Positions 25,348 to 38,012 of a stretch of DNA of 64,000 bases are shown in pieces; the stretch's first letter is position 1, and every line of letters begins with the position of its first letter. This stretch comes from Rhizophlyctis rosea (taxonomy: Eukaryota > Chytridiomycota > Chytridiomycetes > Rhizophlyctidales > Rhizophlyctidaceae). The DNA lies in NCBI GenBank assembly GCA_027596075.1, contig JADGJC010000002.1, positions 1-64,000 on the forward strand, written 5' to 3'. The position numbers and the translations under genes are program-made. Below the pieces are notes generated by a model, which saw nothing but the letters and a program-made list of their open reading frames with translations, did no database searches and was not told the DNA's origin.

Positions 25348-25782
25348 GCCCAAATATCAAGAGGATGTTGAAAAGCCGACTGGTAGACACCGATTGAATT
25401 TTCTACTGTGCTATACGAGGGTAGGGATCGTGTAGAGCCGATGGGGGAAGATAACGGGGAGGAACTGTGGGACGCGAAGGTGCGCCATGTTTACTTCCAA
25501 TTTCGGAAGCACATAATTCAGTGAATCCAATTTCATGCAACCGGCTGGAATGAGTGTGTCCAGTTTGTCCGAACTCCCCATCCCTGAGCGTTTTGACGGT
25601 TTTGTTACGGTCTTGACCAGCCAGGTCCTGACTCCCCCACGTTCCGTTCATCATCTCAACCGCTGCATTGGCTATTATCAGTTGTCGGACTCACATAGCT
25701 GACTACAAGGTATAAGATTCACGAAAAAGCCACTCTTCAGCACCAAAGTTCAGACTGTATCGTTCTCCTTTACTGCGCCCGT
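25348..25782. promoter_or_regulatory. Divergent promoter region, DUF1640 gene and PSF2
   Basis: 435 bases between facing-away starts. A minus-strand frame of about 80 codons (25654-25403) begins with ATG but matches nothing and lies where both promoters must be, so it was not called a gene. Confidence 0.4.
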
Positions 25783-26653
25783 ATGGCACTACCGAAAGCA
25801 TACCGCACCGCCTTCACACCGGCAGAGGTGGAGTTTTTGGCGGAGAACGAGTTAATCACAATTGTCCCTCTGCATCGCATGGACACTTTGCAGATGATCG
25901 ATGTAAGAATCCCACCTTCTTGACCCGAGCTCCATCATCCGATAACGCCCTACCGCAATTCTACAAGGGATTCTATGGCCCCTTCCGCCCACCAATAAAG
26001 CAAAAAGTCCCGCTTTGGCTCGCCCTGACCTTGAAAAAAAAGCAAAAATGTCAAATTCAACCGCCATCATGGATGGATCCTGGTATGCCCCAACCTCACT
26101 GATATGTGCATCATCCCGGATCTAAGCTTGGCTTTCATGCAGACCATCTAACGCAAAAAATCGAGGAAGAGAAGAACCGCCGCGAGTTCAGTTCCCTACC
26201 ATTTCCCTACATGGAGATTGCTCATTTGCTGTTAGATTGGTGAGTGGTATAGATGAATGATAGTGCGAGCGAGCATAACGAGGACACGAAAGTTTGACTG
26301 CGCTTGAACAACAGTGCCAATGATGACATTCCTCGAGCGGACACCGTCCGAACGCTGCTAAGAGATCTGCGTGAACGGCGGCAAGCAAAAGCACGTCAAG
26401 GTCTAGAGAGTTTGGATCCATATTACCTGCAGGTGTGCTTAAGATTTCTCAATCGTTCCCCGTCCCCATGCTCCATGGGTACAGTAAGAGTCATCAATCT
26501 CGCATCCTTAAATAGATGGACAACCTCGGGCTGATGGAGATGAACGAAATACGGCCATTCATCACGAAAGCATTCAATGAGATCAGATTGCTGACCCAGA
26601 CATCAGCGCCCGGAGAGGATTCGCAAATGTCGGGACAAACGGCATACTCATAA
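25783..26653 (+). CDS. PSF2: GINS complex subunit PSF2
   Basis: PSF2 is one of four GINS subunits; with Cdc45 and Mcm2-7 it forms the CMG replicative helicase. The gene has five exons. The start [20 protein letters not shown] is the typical family N-terminus, followed by [90 protein letters not shown] and [20 protein letters not shown]. All blocks of the family are present in order. The end at 26653 gives about the usual 190-200 residues. Introns of 50-90 bases separate the exons. Confidence 0.96.
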
Positions 26654-26814
26654 GCAGACCGGATGTAGCTAGGTTGATTGCGGTTTTTGTAAATAGTAGT
26701 TTCATAAGTAGGTTTCATAGCCATATTCCCTTTCCTTAGTGCAGATAGGCGATTGATAGTTCAACAGATATTTTGTACAGTGTATTCTATTTTACATCGC
26801 TAATTACAGATAAG

Positions 26815-29029
26815 TCACTCCTGAGTCGGTTGACTTTCATCAAAATAGGACTGCCATGCAGCCACAACCTGCAAGAAAGATCATCAACAAGGTGACCCCG
26901 AAATTTCAGCCCAGCAATGGCACAAACCTCCTTCTGCGTTTCCAACAGAGACCGCAAGAATCCCTTCATGCTCGCGGCAAACTCGGTTACTTTTTCTTTG
27001 TCGAAACGGTCAAGTTCCTCTCGTAATCTGGAGGAGACATCATCAAACTCCTTCTTGGCCGCCTCGACTTGCTTCGTTGCCTGCCTTAATTGTCAGCGGC
27101 AAGATGGGATGGTGATGGCCCCAAAGCTGCCCACCTCCTCTATCTCAGTCTGAACAACGGCGATCTTGTCGGATCTGGTCCGACTTGCTGAACGAAGCTT
27201 TTCAAGCGCATCGTTCTTCTTTTGCAAATTTGTCTCCGCCAATTGCAACAGTCCATAGTACTTGGCCCGTGATGCGAACGCGTTCTGAGTACGTTGATGA
27301 GCAAAAACAGATCACAATAAGAAGCGAACGCACTTTCATCTACCCGTATGGACCCGATAATGCGAACGTAGTCTTCTGCGGTGGCAGCCAGGTAGTTGAT
27401 ATCACATTTAGCCTGAATGCGTAAATTTAGTGCCGCCTGAATGTACATCGCTGTCGCCAAACCCTTGCCTGTTTGACATTTAAGTCGTTGATCTTCTTTT
27501 GAATAGCAGCAAGAGTGGTAAGCTTTCCGTTCAATGAGCTGCCCGTATGTGCTGTAGCAAGAGTCTCTATTGACTCGCCAAATTCCAATGCTGCTACACC
27601 CATGTCTGCAGGCAAAGTTCAGAATTTGGGATGGAACAGAGATGGCATGCCTACGTAACGCCGACCTTTTCGCTGTTTGATCAACCCTTCCAGCGCCTTC
27701 AGGAGGCCTTGCAGCTGAGCCTCCAGATTATCGATGTGTGTCCGCCGCTTCTCAAAATCCTACTCAAAGTGTGAGTATCGCATCTGAGGACGACACAATG
27801 AACCATGTCGCTCACGGGATCAAACTCCTGCATCTTCGTGGATGGAGTGGCGCCGGAAAAGGTGTCCCCTAGAACCCGCATGAACCCCTTAGATTCTTCC
27901 TTCTTTCGTTGATTGACCTTTTCCAAGGATCTCATTAGGCATGAGTTCACGCTGCCCGCAAACCCTTCCTTACATCGGCTATGAACGTCTCCGATTCCAG
28001 AAAGATTCGGAGGTCCACATCATCCTGCAGAACGCGATGTACCGCCACCTTGCGTACAAATCTCTCCAAAGCTGCCCGCCTGCTCTCAACAAAGTCCTGC
28101 TCAAAGCGCCCTACACCACTACGTCAATTATTGTAAGTTGAAATCAGGATGTAATCGTCCATACCAATTGCATGCTTCTCTGGCACTGGTGGGATGATAA
28201 CGCCGGGGTACTTGGGGAGCAGTTGTTGATGCAGCCAAAGGAAGTCTCGAAACCGTCTGTTGACAGAAAACTCCGGGTTCCGATATGCAGTGTGCGTTGT
28301 CTATGATGCGCATGAGTTTCGACGCAAAAGAATGCCAAAATCATCTGAACTATGATGCTTACACGAGTCCGAACTTTGTAAACAATGTACGGATTCAAGG
28401 CGTCGCCGACCTTCGTTGGCTCTCCCACCGAGATTTCAAATTGTCCCGCATCGGCCGTATCTAAGTCTCCATTCGAGTCATCCGTGTTGGAAGAGGGGGC
28501 TGTGGGCTACGAAACTTAGCCAGTTAGAGAGCAGGGTAAAGATGTTGACTCAAGACTGTTGCACGAAGTCTACCTCTGACGTGTCGTTCGTAGATCCCGT
28601 TCCACCAAGTGGGTCACCGCTAAGGACAACTCCGCGTTCTGCCTTTTTGAATCCGCCGGGAGTGATAGGAGAAGGGAGTGCTGAGAACGCGTTGGATGGT
28701 GGTTGAGGTTGTGCTGCTGGCATTCGCAAGAACGGGTTGTCCAAATCTAGGGTAGCCTTGATTGGCTCGGCAGGTAAATGAGTCTCATAGTGAGTAACCG
28801 AAGGGAGTGATGGTAAAATTGGTACTGCTGGGGCGGCGAATAACTCCGTTTGTTGTGTTTGCTCCCCTACATGAAGACTGTTGAAGTCCTCTTCGAGTGG
28901 CTTGATATGTTCCGTGTGGTCGTCTGTAACTGGCGGAGGGACGTAGGCCGGCTCTGCAAATAGTGAAGAAGCAGAGCCGGTACCGGACGAAGGAGCATCT
29001 TCCCACACGTTCCCTACGTCGTCGTCCAT
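26815..29029 (-). CDS. VPS5: Sorting nexin VPS5/SNX1-like (PX-BAR)
   Basis: Retromer-associated sorting nexin acting in endosome-to-Golgi recycling. The N-terminal 150 residues are acidic and Pro-rich (MDDDVGNVWEDAPSSGTGS) with an NPFLRMP peptide. The PX domain, which binds phosphatidylinositol 3-phosphate, spans about 28430-28000: FEISVGEPTKVGD, PEFSVNRRFRDFLWLHQQL, and KYPGVIIPPVPEKHAIG with the conserved Arg and the Pro-rich loop. The BAR domain follows over many short exons, with helices such as GVAALEFGESIETLATAHTG and REELDRFDKEKVTEFAASMK. The end WQSYFDESQ is typical of the family. It is one of the most intron-dense genes here; exon edges in the BAR part were only partly checked. Confidence 0.93.
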
Positions 29030-29301
29030 GGTTGACGCCGTACAGGGCTTGAGCTATTTTGGGGACAGTGTGAAAGAATGGGAGGAAGCCTGGCAAGGGC
29101 TCAGGGAGCCAGGGAATGCGCTTCAAACGTCATATCAGAGCGTGTGTTCCACTCCAGCCAACTGGAACCTTTTGGGAGCTGGCTAAAATGAAATAAGTCC
29201 CACTTTCCGCCCCTTTGCTCTCAACCTTCTTCCAAGAGTCGCGATTCAGCTCACTATTTGTGCATACTTTCTACCAAAATACAGCCAAGTCAAGAGTCAC
29301 A

Positions 29302-29786
29302 ATGGTTACTACAGCAGCGAAGCGGGGTTTCTTCAAGATGGAGATGTTTAAGGTTGGTTCCAGTCACCGATTTTGGAAGTCTACTCAATTGTCTCAAACA
29401 ATATACCTTGCCCGCGCAGTTTGGTCTGTATATTTTCTTCCCAGTTGGTATCCTATATCTTTACAACGACCCCGAAATTTTGGAAGGATATTTCAGCAAC
29501 CCGGTGCGTTAAGCCATATCCACCATCTTGAAGCTCTATCTCAACTTTGGTTTTTAGGACCGTGACGTACGACCAATTATTACGCCGCGAGACGAACTCT
29601 TCGTAAGTGTACACCGTTGTTATGAAAGGATTGTCAGTATCGCTAACGTCAGCCGAGTAGACATGGCCCAAAACAAAGGAAGACTATGACAGGCACATCA
29701 GAGGAATGCAGAGGCGCCATCAAGAACGCCTGAGACTGGAGGCTCTTCAAAAAGAGCAAGAACAACAAACACAACCTGCCGCATAA
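29302..29786 (+). CDS. PET100: PET100-like cytochrome c oxidase assembly factor
   Basis: Small inner-mitochondrial-membrane protein needed to assemble complex IV. Four exons give about 90 residues: MVTTAAKRGFFKMEMFK, then FGLYIFFPVGILYLYNDPEI, then RDVRPIITPRDELF, then a charged tail (YDRHIRGMQRRHQERLRLEA). The Met-Glu-x-Phe-Lys-Phe-Gly start leading into one hydrophobic span with the FPVG turn is the family signature. The Arg/Glu-rich C-terminal helix is also usual. The ATG at 29302 is chosen because the span follows at the normal distance. Confidence 0.88.
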
Positions 29787-29921
29787 ATAACGTTTCAGCT
29801 TCCCGGACACCGTGCTCACAAGTTCATAGGACTGCCTCTCTACATATAGCATTAACCTTGTAAATAGAATAACATTATGATCCACTATTACTGCCAACCA
29901 CAATAGCTTGAACGATGTGCC

Positions 29922-30522
29922 TTAATCTTCTTCCTTCTTATCCTTTTTCGTCAGCGTTCGGCCCTTCCCTCTCGACTGACCCCGCCCAGCCCCTTTCCCA
30001 CGCTTTGATCCATCCCCACTTTCGTCGTCCTCCTCCTCCTTTGCGGTTGAATCATGTTGTACCGCTCCTCCAACTGTACCCCTTAACCAGTCAAATTTGT
30101 CCACTTGATCCACCGTCGTTTTCCTATTTACACGTTCCATAGCGTTAGATTTATAATCATCAGAAATACATCCGCAAAGACTTACAAGTGCGCAAGAGTC
30201 ATTTTTGTTGCATTGCGGGCTCTGGTTTCTTTGCAGGTTTCGTCGATAAGGCATTGAATGAAGCATTCAAGGGCTTTCGCTGAAAGCAAATTTCAAGTTA
30301 GTTCAAGATATGTATGAGCACTGCAAGCTACGTATGGACGTCTCAACCTACAGATCAGAACTGGTGTCACCTGCGCAACTTTGCCAACCTCCTCATCTGT
30401 TCGCATTATCTTCTTTATCCGCGCCTGCGCAAAGGGGAACAAAGTTATCGAGAATACTTTGGCTCAAATTCAAAGATAAGACGACATACAACAGGGAACT
30501 TTGTTTTGTACTTCTTCTGCAT
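29922..30522 (-). CDS. BUR6: NC2-alpha/DRAP1-like histone-fold corepressor
   Basis: NC2-alpha pairs with NC2-beta; the dimer binds TBP on promoter DNA and regulates preinitiation. Four exons. The first two give MQKKYKTKFPV joined to ARIKKIMRTDEEVGKVAQ, the standard start of the histone fold. The third encodes the second and third helices (KALECFIQCLIDETCKETRA, RNATKMTLAHL). The fourth gives KRTTVDQVDKFDWLRGTVGG, then an acidic stretch and a basic Gly/Lys/Arg tail (KRGKGAGRGQSRGKGRT). Length (about 140 residues) and helix order match fungal Bur6. A short vertebrate-like tail is missing. Confidence 0.93.
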
Positions 30523-31031
30523 GATGGCGATTTCTTTGTCTCACTCAAATTGGGTATATGGGTATGATTTATCTTTGGTGGGAAAATGAGAAGAGATTCA
30601 CGAGAGGGGTTTGGGAACAGAAGCAAGCGGGTGGAGCTGGTGGAGCCACAAAGGACAAGCATCTCATATCAGTGATACGATCAGTGGCGCAGGTCAATTA
30701 TCACATAAGCGCTGCGGATTAAGATTTGGTGGAGAATCATTGTATCGCAAATACCAATCATCGAAATTTTTTGTTTACACCTGGTCCAGGCCCATGGGAC
30801 AAAAATATGTCGACAGCCGATATGTTGATGTCTCGACATATATCATATTCCCGCATGCACGAAATAAATCATAAACAGCTTACGGAAGCCGCCCACTTGC
30901 GAATAACCCGGTTTTGTCAATGGTGGAAACACCGCGAGGAGCTCAGGCAAACCCTTCCTTTCCCAAAAGGTATCTACATATATCTATTTACAACATGGAT
31001 ATGATCAATATGTACAGCAATATGTATTGCC
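30523..31031. other. Intergenic region between NC2-alpha and CDC123
   Basis: About 510 bases upstream of NC2-alpha and downstream of CDC123. A 9-base inverted repeat (ATATGTCGA at 30805-30813 and TCGACATAT at 30833-30841) is present. No gene was recognised. Confidence 0.4.
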
Positions 31032-32428
31032 TCATCGTCCCTCCTCATCATCACTGAGTTGACTGCGCATCAACTCCCGCTGAAATCTGTCCGCAAACTC
31101 GTCTATCGATGCACCATTTGAAAGATCGATAGCATCACGCGGTAGCCGGTTTAGCCCATATGTTGGATTGACACTGGTGGATGCATCGTACTGACTCCCA
31201 ATTACACGAATAGGCACGGGATCCACAACTTCAGCTGGAAGTGATATTCGTGCGTGATGAGTTTCAGTCGTCATAGAACTAATCGGTAAACCAACTCACC
31301 AGTTAGAATATCTTCCCATTTGAAGAGGAGAGCATCGGTCATCGGTCCGAAGGGATTGATGTCTAACAGCCATACCTTCCGGTTGCCCTTGTTGATGTAT
31401 ACATCAAATACAACTTTTGGGACGTGGTCAATGACTTGTGGGTTTTGATTTTGTCAAGCCGAAACTCACATGAGGGGTCCGGGAACTTGCCCTCGAGCTT
31501 CTGGTCATAAAAATGCTCAATCAGGTCGCGGAAATCATTCGCAAGTTCTGGCAAGAACTCATAATAATTTGCGGTGTCCCGCTGACTGATGCCTGGAGCG
31601 CGATGTAAGGAATGGAAGGCATCCAACATCAAATTGTTCCATAGAATGCATACCTATTAGATTTCCATCTCTTACAAAACAGCGGAACTCCATAGATGGC
31701 GAAAGATCGTACCACTTCCTCAGAACTAACTCAAACCGCTCTGGCCGTTTTGGCAGCTCCTCATCAGGACTGGCCGTGCAACAGTGCTCGAATGCTTGAC
31801 ATAAATCATGCGTGACGAAATCACTGCTTTTCAGCAGCAGGAAAATGTCGGCTGCGTTGTCGCACTTTAACGTTCCTGATAGCGCTATCCAAGACGCATC
31901 CTTCGGCGAGCTCCAATTCAGTTTGGGGAATACAGCGCCCCCCAGTTCCTGCACCGCTTCGGCAATGTCCCGCTCCAAATCCGGGAAATGTGGGATGTTC
32001 TGCTCTTCCTCGGTATCATCTGGAGCATCGGAGCTGCCGATGTCCGCTTCGTTACATTCTGCGTTCAAGTGTTCAAACTCCTTTTTCCATTCCTGATCAT
32101 CCTCTTCGTTTTTATCAGATTCGAAGTCGGAGTCATCTGGGTGCTCGTAGTGTGGTTGTGGAAGGCCGTCCCTATGTGGTCCCGGAAACGGTGAGCAGTG
32201 TAATTGTGAGTTGTTCGACAGCAGACTTACGAGTCCAGAGGCAAGAAAAGACCGTCCTTATGGAGATATTCAATAAAGTCTTCTGGCAGAGGTAGAACTT
32301 TTGACTTCAGTGTAATGGCGGAGAACCGTTTGTGCCACTCCGAGAAGGAGCAGTTCAGCACATGCTGCACGGTTATGGGTGGGAACGAAGCACTTCGGGT
32401 ACTATCCAGTTCGGTAACCGCAGGCATG
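31032..32428 (-). CDS. CDC123: Cell division cycle protein 123 (eIF2 assembly)
   Basis: ATP-grasp protein that assembles the eIF2 heterotrimer by acting on the gamma subunit. Exon 1 begins MPAVTELDSTRSASFPPITV and carries the family block VQHVLNCSFSEWHKRFSAIT followed by KSKVLPLPEDFIEYL. An acidic linker (SSDAPDDTEEEQN) leads to PKLNWSSPKDASWIALSGTL, VLRKWYDLSPSMEFRCFVRD, and DTANYYEFLPELANDFRDLI. Then come YVFDVYINKGNRKVWLLDIN and GPMTDALLFKWEDIL, the conserved nucleotide-binding end. A C-terminal extension with a DDEEGR end is disordered. All core blocks are in order, over at least five exons. Confidence 0.95.
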
Positions 32429-33075
32429 TTTTCTGAGTAGGGCGAAGTTACAGAACAGAAAAGGATATCCCAGTACTCCCACCGCTTGTATATACAAAAA
32501 GCGGTCTCAAATTGCGAGCAGAAGAAGTCAAAGAGACGCAAACATATTCTGATGGCACAGCTCACCGCCCCTTATCCAGTCACCGGAGTCAACCAGGTGA
32601 GTCATCATTTGGGTACCTCTCCAGTTACCAGCCACAGGAATGGGGCGCGACTGCGGTTTCTGCATTTGCCCATCCCACACCCAGCAATCACACTAATCAC
32701 AAAGAAAATCCCACGCTTGCGAGTTTCACGCCTGAGCGGGATAGTCAGGCTTGAGGGAGCGGCCGAAACTCGCACCAGTGTGTCTTCTGTAACAACCCTG
32801 GCCAAACACGTCCCAATTTGAGTAATTTGTTGGCTGTTGAATACGTTGTGGGTTTCAGAAGGCGGCGCAGTCCCAGGCTACTAGAGTGTGCAACTGATAC
32901 CACAAAAGGTCATCATGTGATGTTTGAGACAATCAACATAACGTTGCACTCTCATCCATCCCTTTTACAGATCAACCCATTTATGGATCAACCCATTGAA
33001 CTCATTGACACACAACCACTCCACATCACAACATGATGAAGTCACGCTTTGAGTGATAACTGGAAGCCGAAAGGT
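32429..33075. promoter_or_regulatory. Upstream region of CDC123 and the DUF3626-like gene
   Basis: About 650 bases between the CDC123 start and the first usable ATG of the next plus-strand gene. A plus-strand ATG at 32551 opens a short frame (MAQLTAPYPVTGVNQ) ending at a donor-like GTGAGT, so it might be a first exon of the next gene. A later Cys-containing stretch (near 32778-32820, CVFCNNPGQTRP) could also belong to it. These could not be linked in frame. Confidence 0.35.
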
Positions 33076-34667
33076 ATGAACACAAAGTCTCAAGATATGG
33101 TTATTATAATCTACTGCTCAGCGGTAACGTACGTCCATCATCACCCCGCCCAGCGGCTCCACGAGCAAGTCGTCGATGAAGGTGAAATGGAGGACGCGAG
33201 GGCTGGACATGTCAGATGCCCAATGTGTCAGCAGTTTGTAGTGGCAAATGACATTGAGACCCATGTCGCAATCTGTATCGACGGTAGGTCTCCTCAGCAT
33301 CGATGTGATTAATCAGCATCACTGTTCGACGCTAATCCCCGACGGTGGAAACCAGGAGAAACACCATGTCCAAACTGTACCCGCTCCTTCCCAACGTCCG
33401 ACCCCTCCATCTTCGAAAGGCACCAACAAGGCTGCAAGCCCAGCACCCAAGCCTCCTGTCCCATTTGCTCCAAATCCTTCAGTATCGGCGTCCAGCACCG
33501 CAAACATATCAAAACATGCGCCTTCGACGATGAGCAACGGGTTGCCAAAGAGCGTGCATCACAAGCACGATCTGACGCCGTGATGGCAATCGAGAGCGGA
33601 CGTGGTCTTTTATATCCAGAGGACCAGTTGAGTGCGCGGCAGTTATATGCTGTGGAGTATGTGAAGGAACGGGCAAAAATTGCCAGTGCAGCTGCTATGC
33701 CAAACTTGCTAGCAAAGTTCACGAAGCTTGGTAAGTTGACTCTGTCATCCTGCCATTGGAAGCTCTGGACTGATGCTATCATACCCAATTGAAGGCTACA
33801 CATCAGACGACCTCGACGAAACTTTGGACTACATTCGCTTCCACGCTCCAATGATCATACATTTTTCCGGACATAACAGTCGACTGTTGAAGGACTCGCA
33901 TTATCGCAACAGAGAAGAAGTCTATAAATGCAAGAACAGGAGAACTGCGGAACTTACAATGTTTGGTCCTGGGAGTTATACCAAGGACGTACCTGCTTTC
34001 GAATTGGTGAAGTATGGGGTACTAAACGCCGTCAATGAACCTAAGTGAGTATTGAGGGACATTTTGTACTGGAAGCATTTACTGTCTGTATCATTCATCC
34101 TCACTGTTCTGCTGCGCTCATTCCACAAATCATCATCTCTCAAACCATCAGTGGCATCCAAAGCTGCCGACATTACGGTGACTGCCACTTCATTCTATCC
34201 CCAAACATTCGTCTACGCACTACATTCACCTCAATGGGCAGTCTCGGCATCAACGGGCTCCAATTCGCAACCTGAGAAAATTACGCTCACGTTTTGGCCA
34301 CTTACCAAGACCCGGAGCTGCGAGAAACGGTCGCAGTTGCCAAGGGCATCAAGCCATTCGGGAGCTCTCAAGGATTGTTTGGTGCTTACAAGGTTACTTG
34401 CACAATTGACTTCTCTTACGCAATGCCACCGCAACTGACGCTTTGTTCTCTTGCCATACATGTGACGCACCACGCAAACTCCCCACCACCATATTGCATT
34501 CAATGTCACAGGAACTCCAGATTCACGGACCAGTGCTCTTGTCTCGCGATATTGACACTGTGGTGGTTGCTCCCAAATATGGCAGGACATCAGCAGTGGG
34601 CAAGAGCATCTTGAAGTTCGGGGAGAAGAAGGGCGTCGAGGTTATATTTTTGTGTGAGGAATCGTGA
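33076..34667 (+). CDS. Zinc-finger protein with a DUF3626-like domain
   Basis: The N-terminus is unresolved; 33076 is an in-frame ATG, and an ATG at 33187 or an upstream exon are alternatives. Three Cys/His knuckles come first: CPMCQQFVVANDIETHVAIC, then across an intron (phase 1, GAC-G) CPNCTRSFPTSDPSIFERHQ continuing to QGC, and CPICSKSFSIGVQHRKHIKT continuing to C. A helical block (MAIESGRGLLYPEDQLSARQ) follows. The domain then shows MIIHFSGHNSRLLKDSHYRN, LTMFGPGSYTKDVPAFELVK with YGVLNAVNEP, RLRTTFTSMGSLG and a final IHGPVLLSRDIDTVVVAPKY. These blocks match my memory of DUF3626, found in bacteria and fungi with no established function. The assignment is from pattern memory only. Confidence 0.65.
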
Positions 34668-34983
34668 CGCTGAAGGAAAGCCATTTTCGGCTGATTCTTA
34701 TGGGTTGGGGAGACAAGAGTGATTGCATGGGTGCACAAAATAACGGCATAAGATGTAAGAAGGCTTAAAAGGCCATTCCCTGCAGAGTCAGATGCGTGGA
34801 GATTACACAATCGTGCCGGGGCTTATACTGTCATTCACACAGCACTTGGTTCCCTTCCACACAGCAAGTTTTTCAAAAGGACAGTGGATAGGTTTCAAGA
34901 CAAATCAGTAGCGAACAGCCCTCTGCAATTACACAACCTTCACAACTAATGTACAAAACATAATTTCCAACACAACCATCAGT
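34668..34983. other. 316-bp convergent intergenic region
   Basis: Two genes end here facing each other, so the stretch should hold both 3' untranslated regions. Nothing else was recognised. Confidence 0.4.
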
Positions 34984-37900
34984 CTAATCCTCCTGCTCCC
35001 ATTCCCCATCCTCACTCCCCTCCTCATCCTCATCCCCATCCTCATCCGACGCCTGATTCAACTCCTCCATCTCCCTCAACAATTGCGCCTCCTCATCATT
35101 CAACTGATCCAACCGACTCTGTATCCTCGCCACCGAACTTCGCCGTTTCCTATGACTACTAGTACTCCGTCTTCGCCCGCCCCTCAATTCCCTACCAGAG
35201 TCCGCCAGATGTCGCGATGTGGGACGATCAGATATTGAGTTGTACCCGTCAGTCCCTTCCACCGGTCCCTTCATATCATCCCGTCCCGCCTCCGTTCCAA
35301 TATCTGATCTATCCCTATCCCTTTCTGGAAGTGAAATGCCGACAATATTTCGCCATGAATCTTCTGCCGCTGCTGCTCTCAGAGGTTGTGGCGGATCGGT
35401 TGACTCGGGTGATGGGGGCAAAACGACGTGGCTGGCGTATGTTTGGAGTTGTTGGAAGTGCTGACGAACATTCGGAGGTATGGGTATGTTGACGGAGGGT
35501 AAGGGTAGGTGGTGTGTGGCGGCTGTCGTGTGCGTTTGTGTGGGGAAGTATGCGGTTGTTAGAGGCGGTACGGATGCAGAGAAATGATCGATAGAAGGAA
35601 TGGGCTCAGTTCGACTGACAGATGGATGAGCAAACCCAACTGCGTCTGACAGCGGCCGGGTCGTTGGCCATTCTGGGTTCCATTGATCACCGAGCTGTTG
35701 ATACCCATTCCCTTGATCGCTTACTGGTACGGGGATTGGGGGTCTCATGCCCAGGACTTCGAACGGATTTGGTAGCAATGGCTGTCGTCGAGCCGAGGTG
35801 GGGGCGTCCATTGTGTTGGGTGCAATATGTCTATGTTGCGTGGGTAGGGGCGCTGATGTTTCAATTGGATTGAGAAGATGCGATAGGGGCACAGCGTTAG
35901 GTGGGCGGGTTTGGGAATCAGGCAATCTGAGTTCATTGGTGGTAGAAGCGACAGAAAGTGGAAGTGAGACTGTTGCCGACAGTCCGCCAAATTCTCCAGT
36001 ATTGCCACTTGGTGCGAATGTAAGACGCTCCCTCCCAGCTTCAAAAGGAACGGGAACCGACTGGCCTTCTGTCGGGATGTGGGCAGGTGCTGGCATTTCT
36101 ATTTCGAAAGAAATCAGCTATTGTCTCATCATCAACTCGATTGAAACTGCAGTGATCTTACCGTCCATCAAGGTGCCGAAAATGGTCTTTCTGGCGAATG
36201 TGTGGGAAAGTTCGGGCTCGTTGTGCAACATCGGGTCTCTAACCACGCCCCTATCAACGTTGCCATGATCAACCACGTACGCGGGCTGAGATGGATAGTG
36301 ATGCACTGTTCTCTCCTCTCTGCCATCTCGGTGGGCCAAAGGACGATGAGGTGTCATATGATTCATTTCCATGACAGCTAATCCGACCTGCCGAGCAACA
36401 TGCTGCTGCTGAATGCGTGCGGGTGTGGGTGGGACAGCGGAATGTGCGGCGGAAGGGGTTTTGGGAGCAAGCGTTTGTCGCGCAAAGTACTCGTCCATGC
36501 CCTTCTGCAATTTGGAAAGTGGAGCTTCTGAGCATTCTTCGTTCCGTACCTCCTGTTGATGGCATGCTGTCGTTGATACAAAAGGAGCAGAGAATGTTTT
36601 TTCGCAGCAAAAACACTAACCGGCTTCTTCTTGGCAACTCTCACTGGGCCAGCATAGATCGACGCCCGTTTCGATTGCTCATCTCCATCCTGCGCAAGGG
36701 GTTAAGTCGGAGCAAGAATCGTGATCCGAGATGGCTAATTACCCATGCTTTCGCACTAACGGTAGCTCGACGTCCCAGAGTGCCATTCCCAACCCGCCGA
36801 GGTTTATCCAAACCCCACGCCCCAGTGGCTCGTCTATCTACTTTCAAATCAAGTTCCGATGCATTGGAACTTTCAAGGATTTCAGCCAATGATTCGTTAT
36901 TGAATTCATCATCAGCAAAAGACACTGCGGCGTGTGGCAAAGCAGCGGTTGATGCTGCTTTTCTGATCACGCGGGCGGGACCTTTCAGTGCTGGACGTGA
37001 TGCGCCGTTTGCCACAGTTACGGATGGTGCCTTGTTGGGAGGCTGCGCTACGCGGTTATCAGTGTTTGATGACGTGGAGGTAGGTTCCATTGATCGGCAA
37101 GTGGTGGGTAGTTGGTTCTCAGGCGATACGGTTCTTACGCGTGCTGATGTGATTTTCGCAGGATTGGCGGGTTGCAAAGGTGGAGGGGGTGATTCTGTTG
37201 AGCGTTTGGGCAACTGACGCTCAACACCCGGCGATTTAGACTTATGATGCTGAGGCTTCGTTTGCGACAGATGTGATTCCCATTTTTGATGCAATTTTGC
37301 GAAGTTAGGCACCGGTTTGACACTGCTTTTTGCTGTCTATGGGTCGATGCTTGAGCATGACAAGAAATTTGAACGGTGGCAAAACACACTGACCGATGAC
37401 TTAGCGCGTGGAAGTTTTGATTTCGAGTCAGCAGTTGTTGCATCGGGCGGGTGGTCACTGGTTACAGGTCAGCTGTCTAAAGTTGTTGGGTCGACTCGAG
37501 TAAAACTGCTCTCACCTAGAACCTGGGACCGGTTGACTTCGGGCGGTTGCGGCGGAGAGAGGCCGTGATTGTTTATGAGTGTTGCTCAAACCGGTGCGAA
37601 GCGGGTTTGTGTTGGAGTCTTTGCCATCTTCTGCTGAATTCGCTCGACGACGATTCTCCTTCTCACCAAATGCAGAGCTAGTTTTGCCAGTCGCAGGTCT
37701 GACTGTTTTGACGCTGACACTGAGGTACAATTAGTATACTCACTTGCTGCAAATGGTATGGGTGGGTTGTAAGTTGAGAGCGTACCTGGCCGGTCCCAAA
37801 GGCGCCGTGCGTTTATGCATAAGTGCTCCCGGTCGGGGCACTAAGCTGGCACTTTTCTTCAAAGGTGGGAAGGATCTGACAGTTGTCTGATCAAGGTCAG

Positions 37901-38012
37901 AGTGGGGCAAGATGAGTCTGGGTTGAAGCACCCTTGAGGTTAAACAAGTGTTGTGTGAGAAAGGAGAATTGTCTAAGAGGCCGAGTTGTGTGATAAACAA
38001 ACTCTCTGGCAT
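34984..38012 (-). CDS. Large disordered protein with a FxKLHxKW motif
   Basis: Multi-exon minus-strand gene. The first exon starts MPESLFITQLGLLDNSPFSH at 38012. A following exon has basic, Ser-rich sequence (KTVRPATGKTSSAFGEKENR). The short motif VPNFAKLHQKWESH (about 37270-37312) recalls the PxFxKIHxK motifs of microtubule or spindle proteins such as NuSAP; this is a weak resemblance. The middle is Pro/Ser-rich. The C-terminal exon (36096-34984) ends with a basic segment (SHRKRRSSVARIQSRLDQLN), a short coiled coil and a strongly acidic tail (DEDGDEDEEGSEDGEWEQED). Function is unknown. Some exon joins between 36600 and 37750 were not fixed. Confidence 0.6.

Noticed and set aside
25403..25654. 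Minus-strand ATG frame between the DUF1640 gene and PSF2
   Set aside because: The DUF1640 gene has a better start with a mitochondrial presequence at 25347, and this frame does not join to it.
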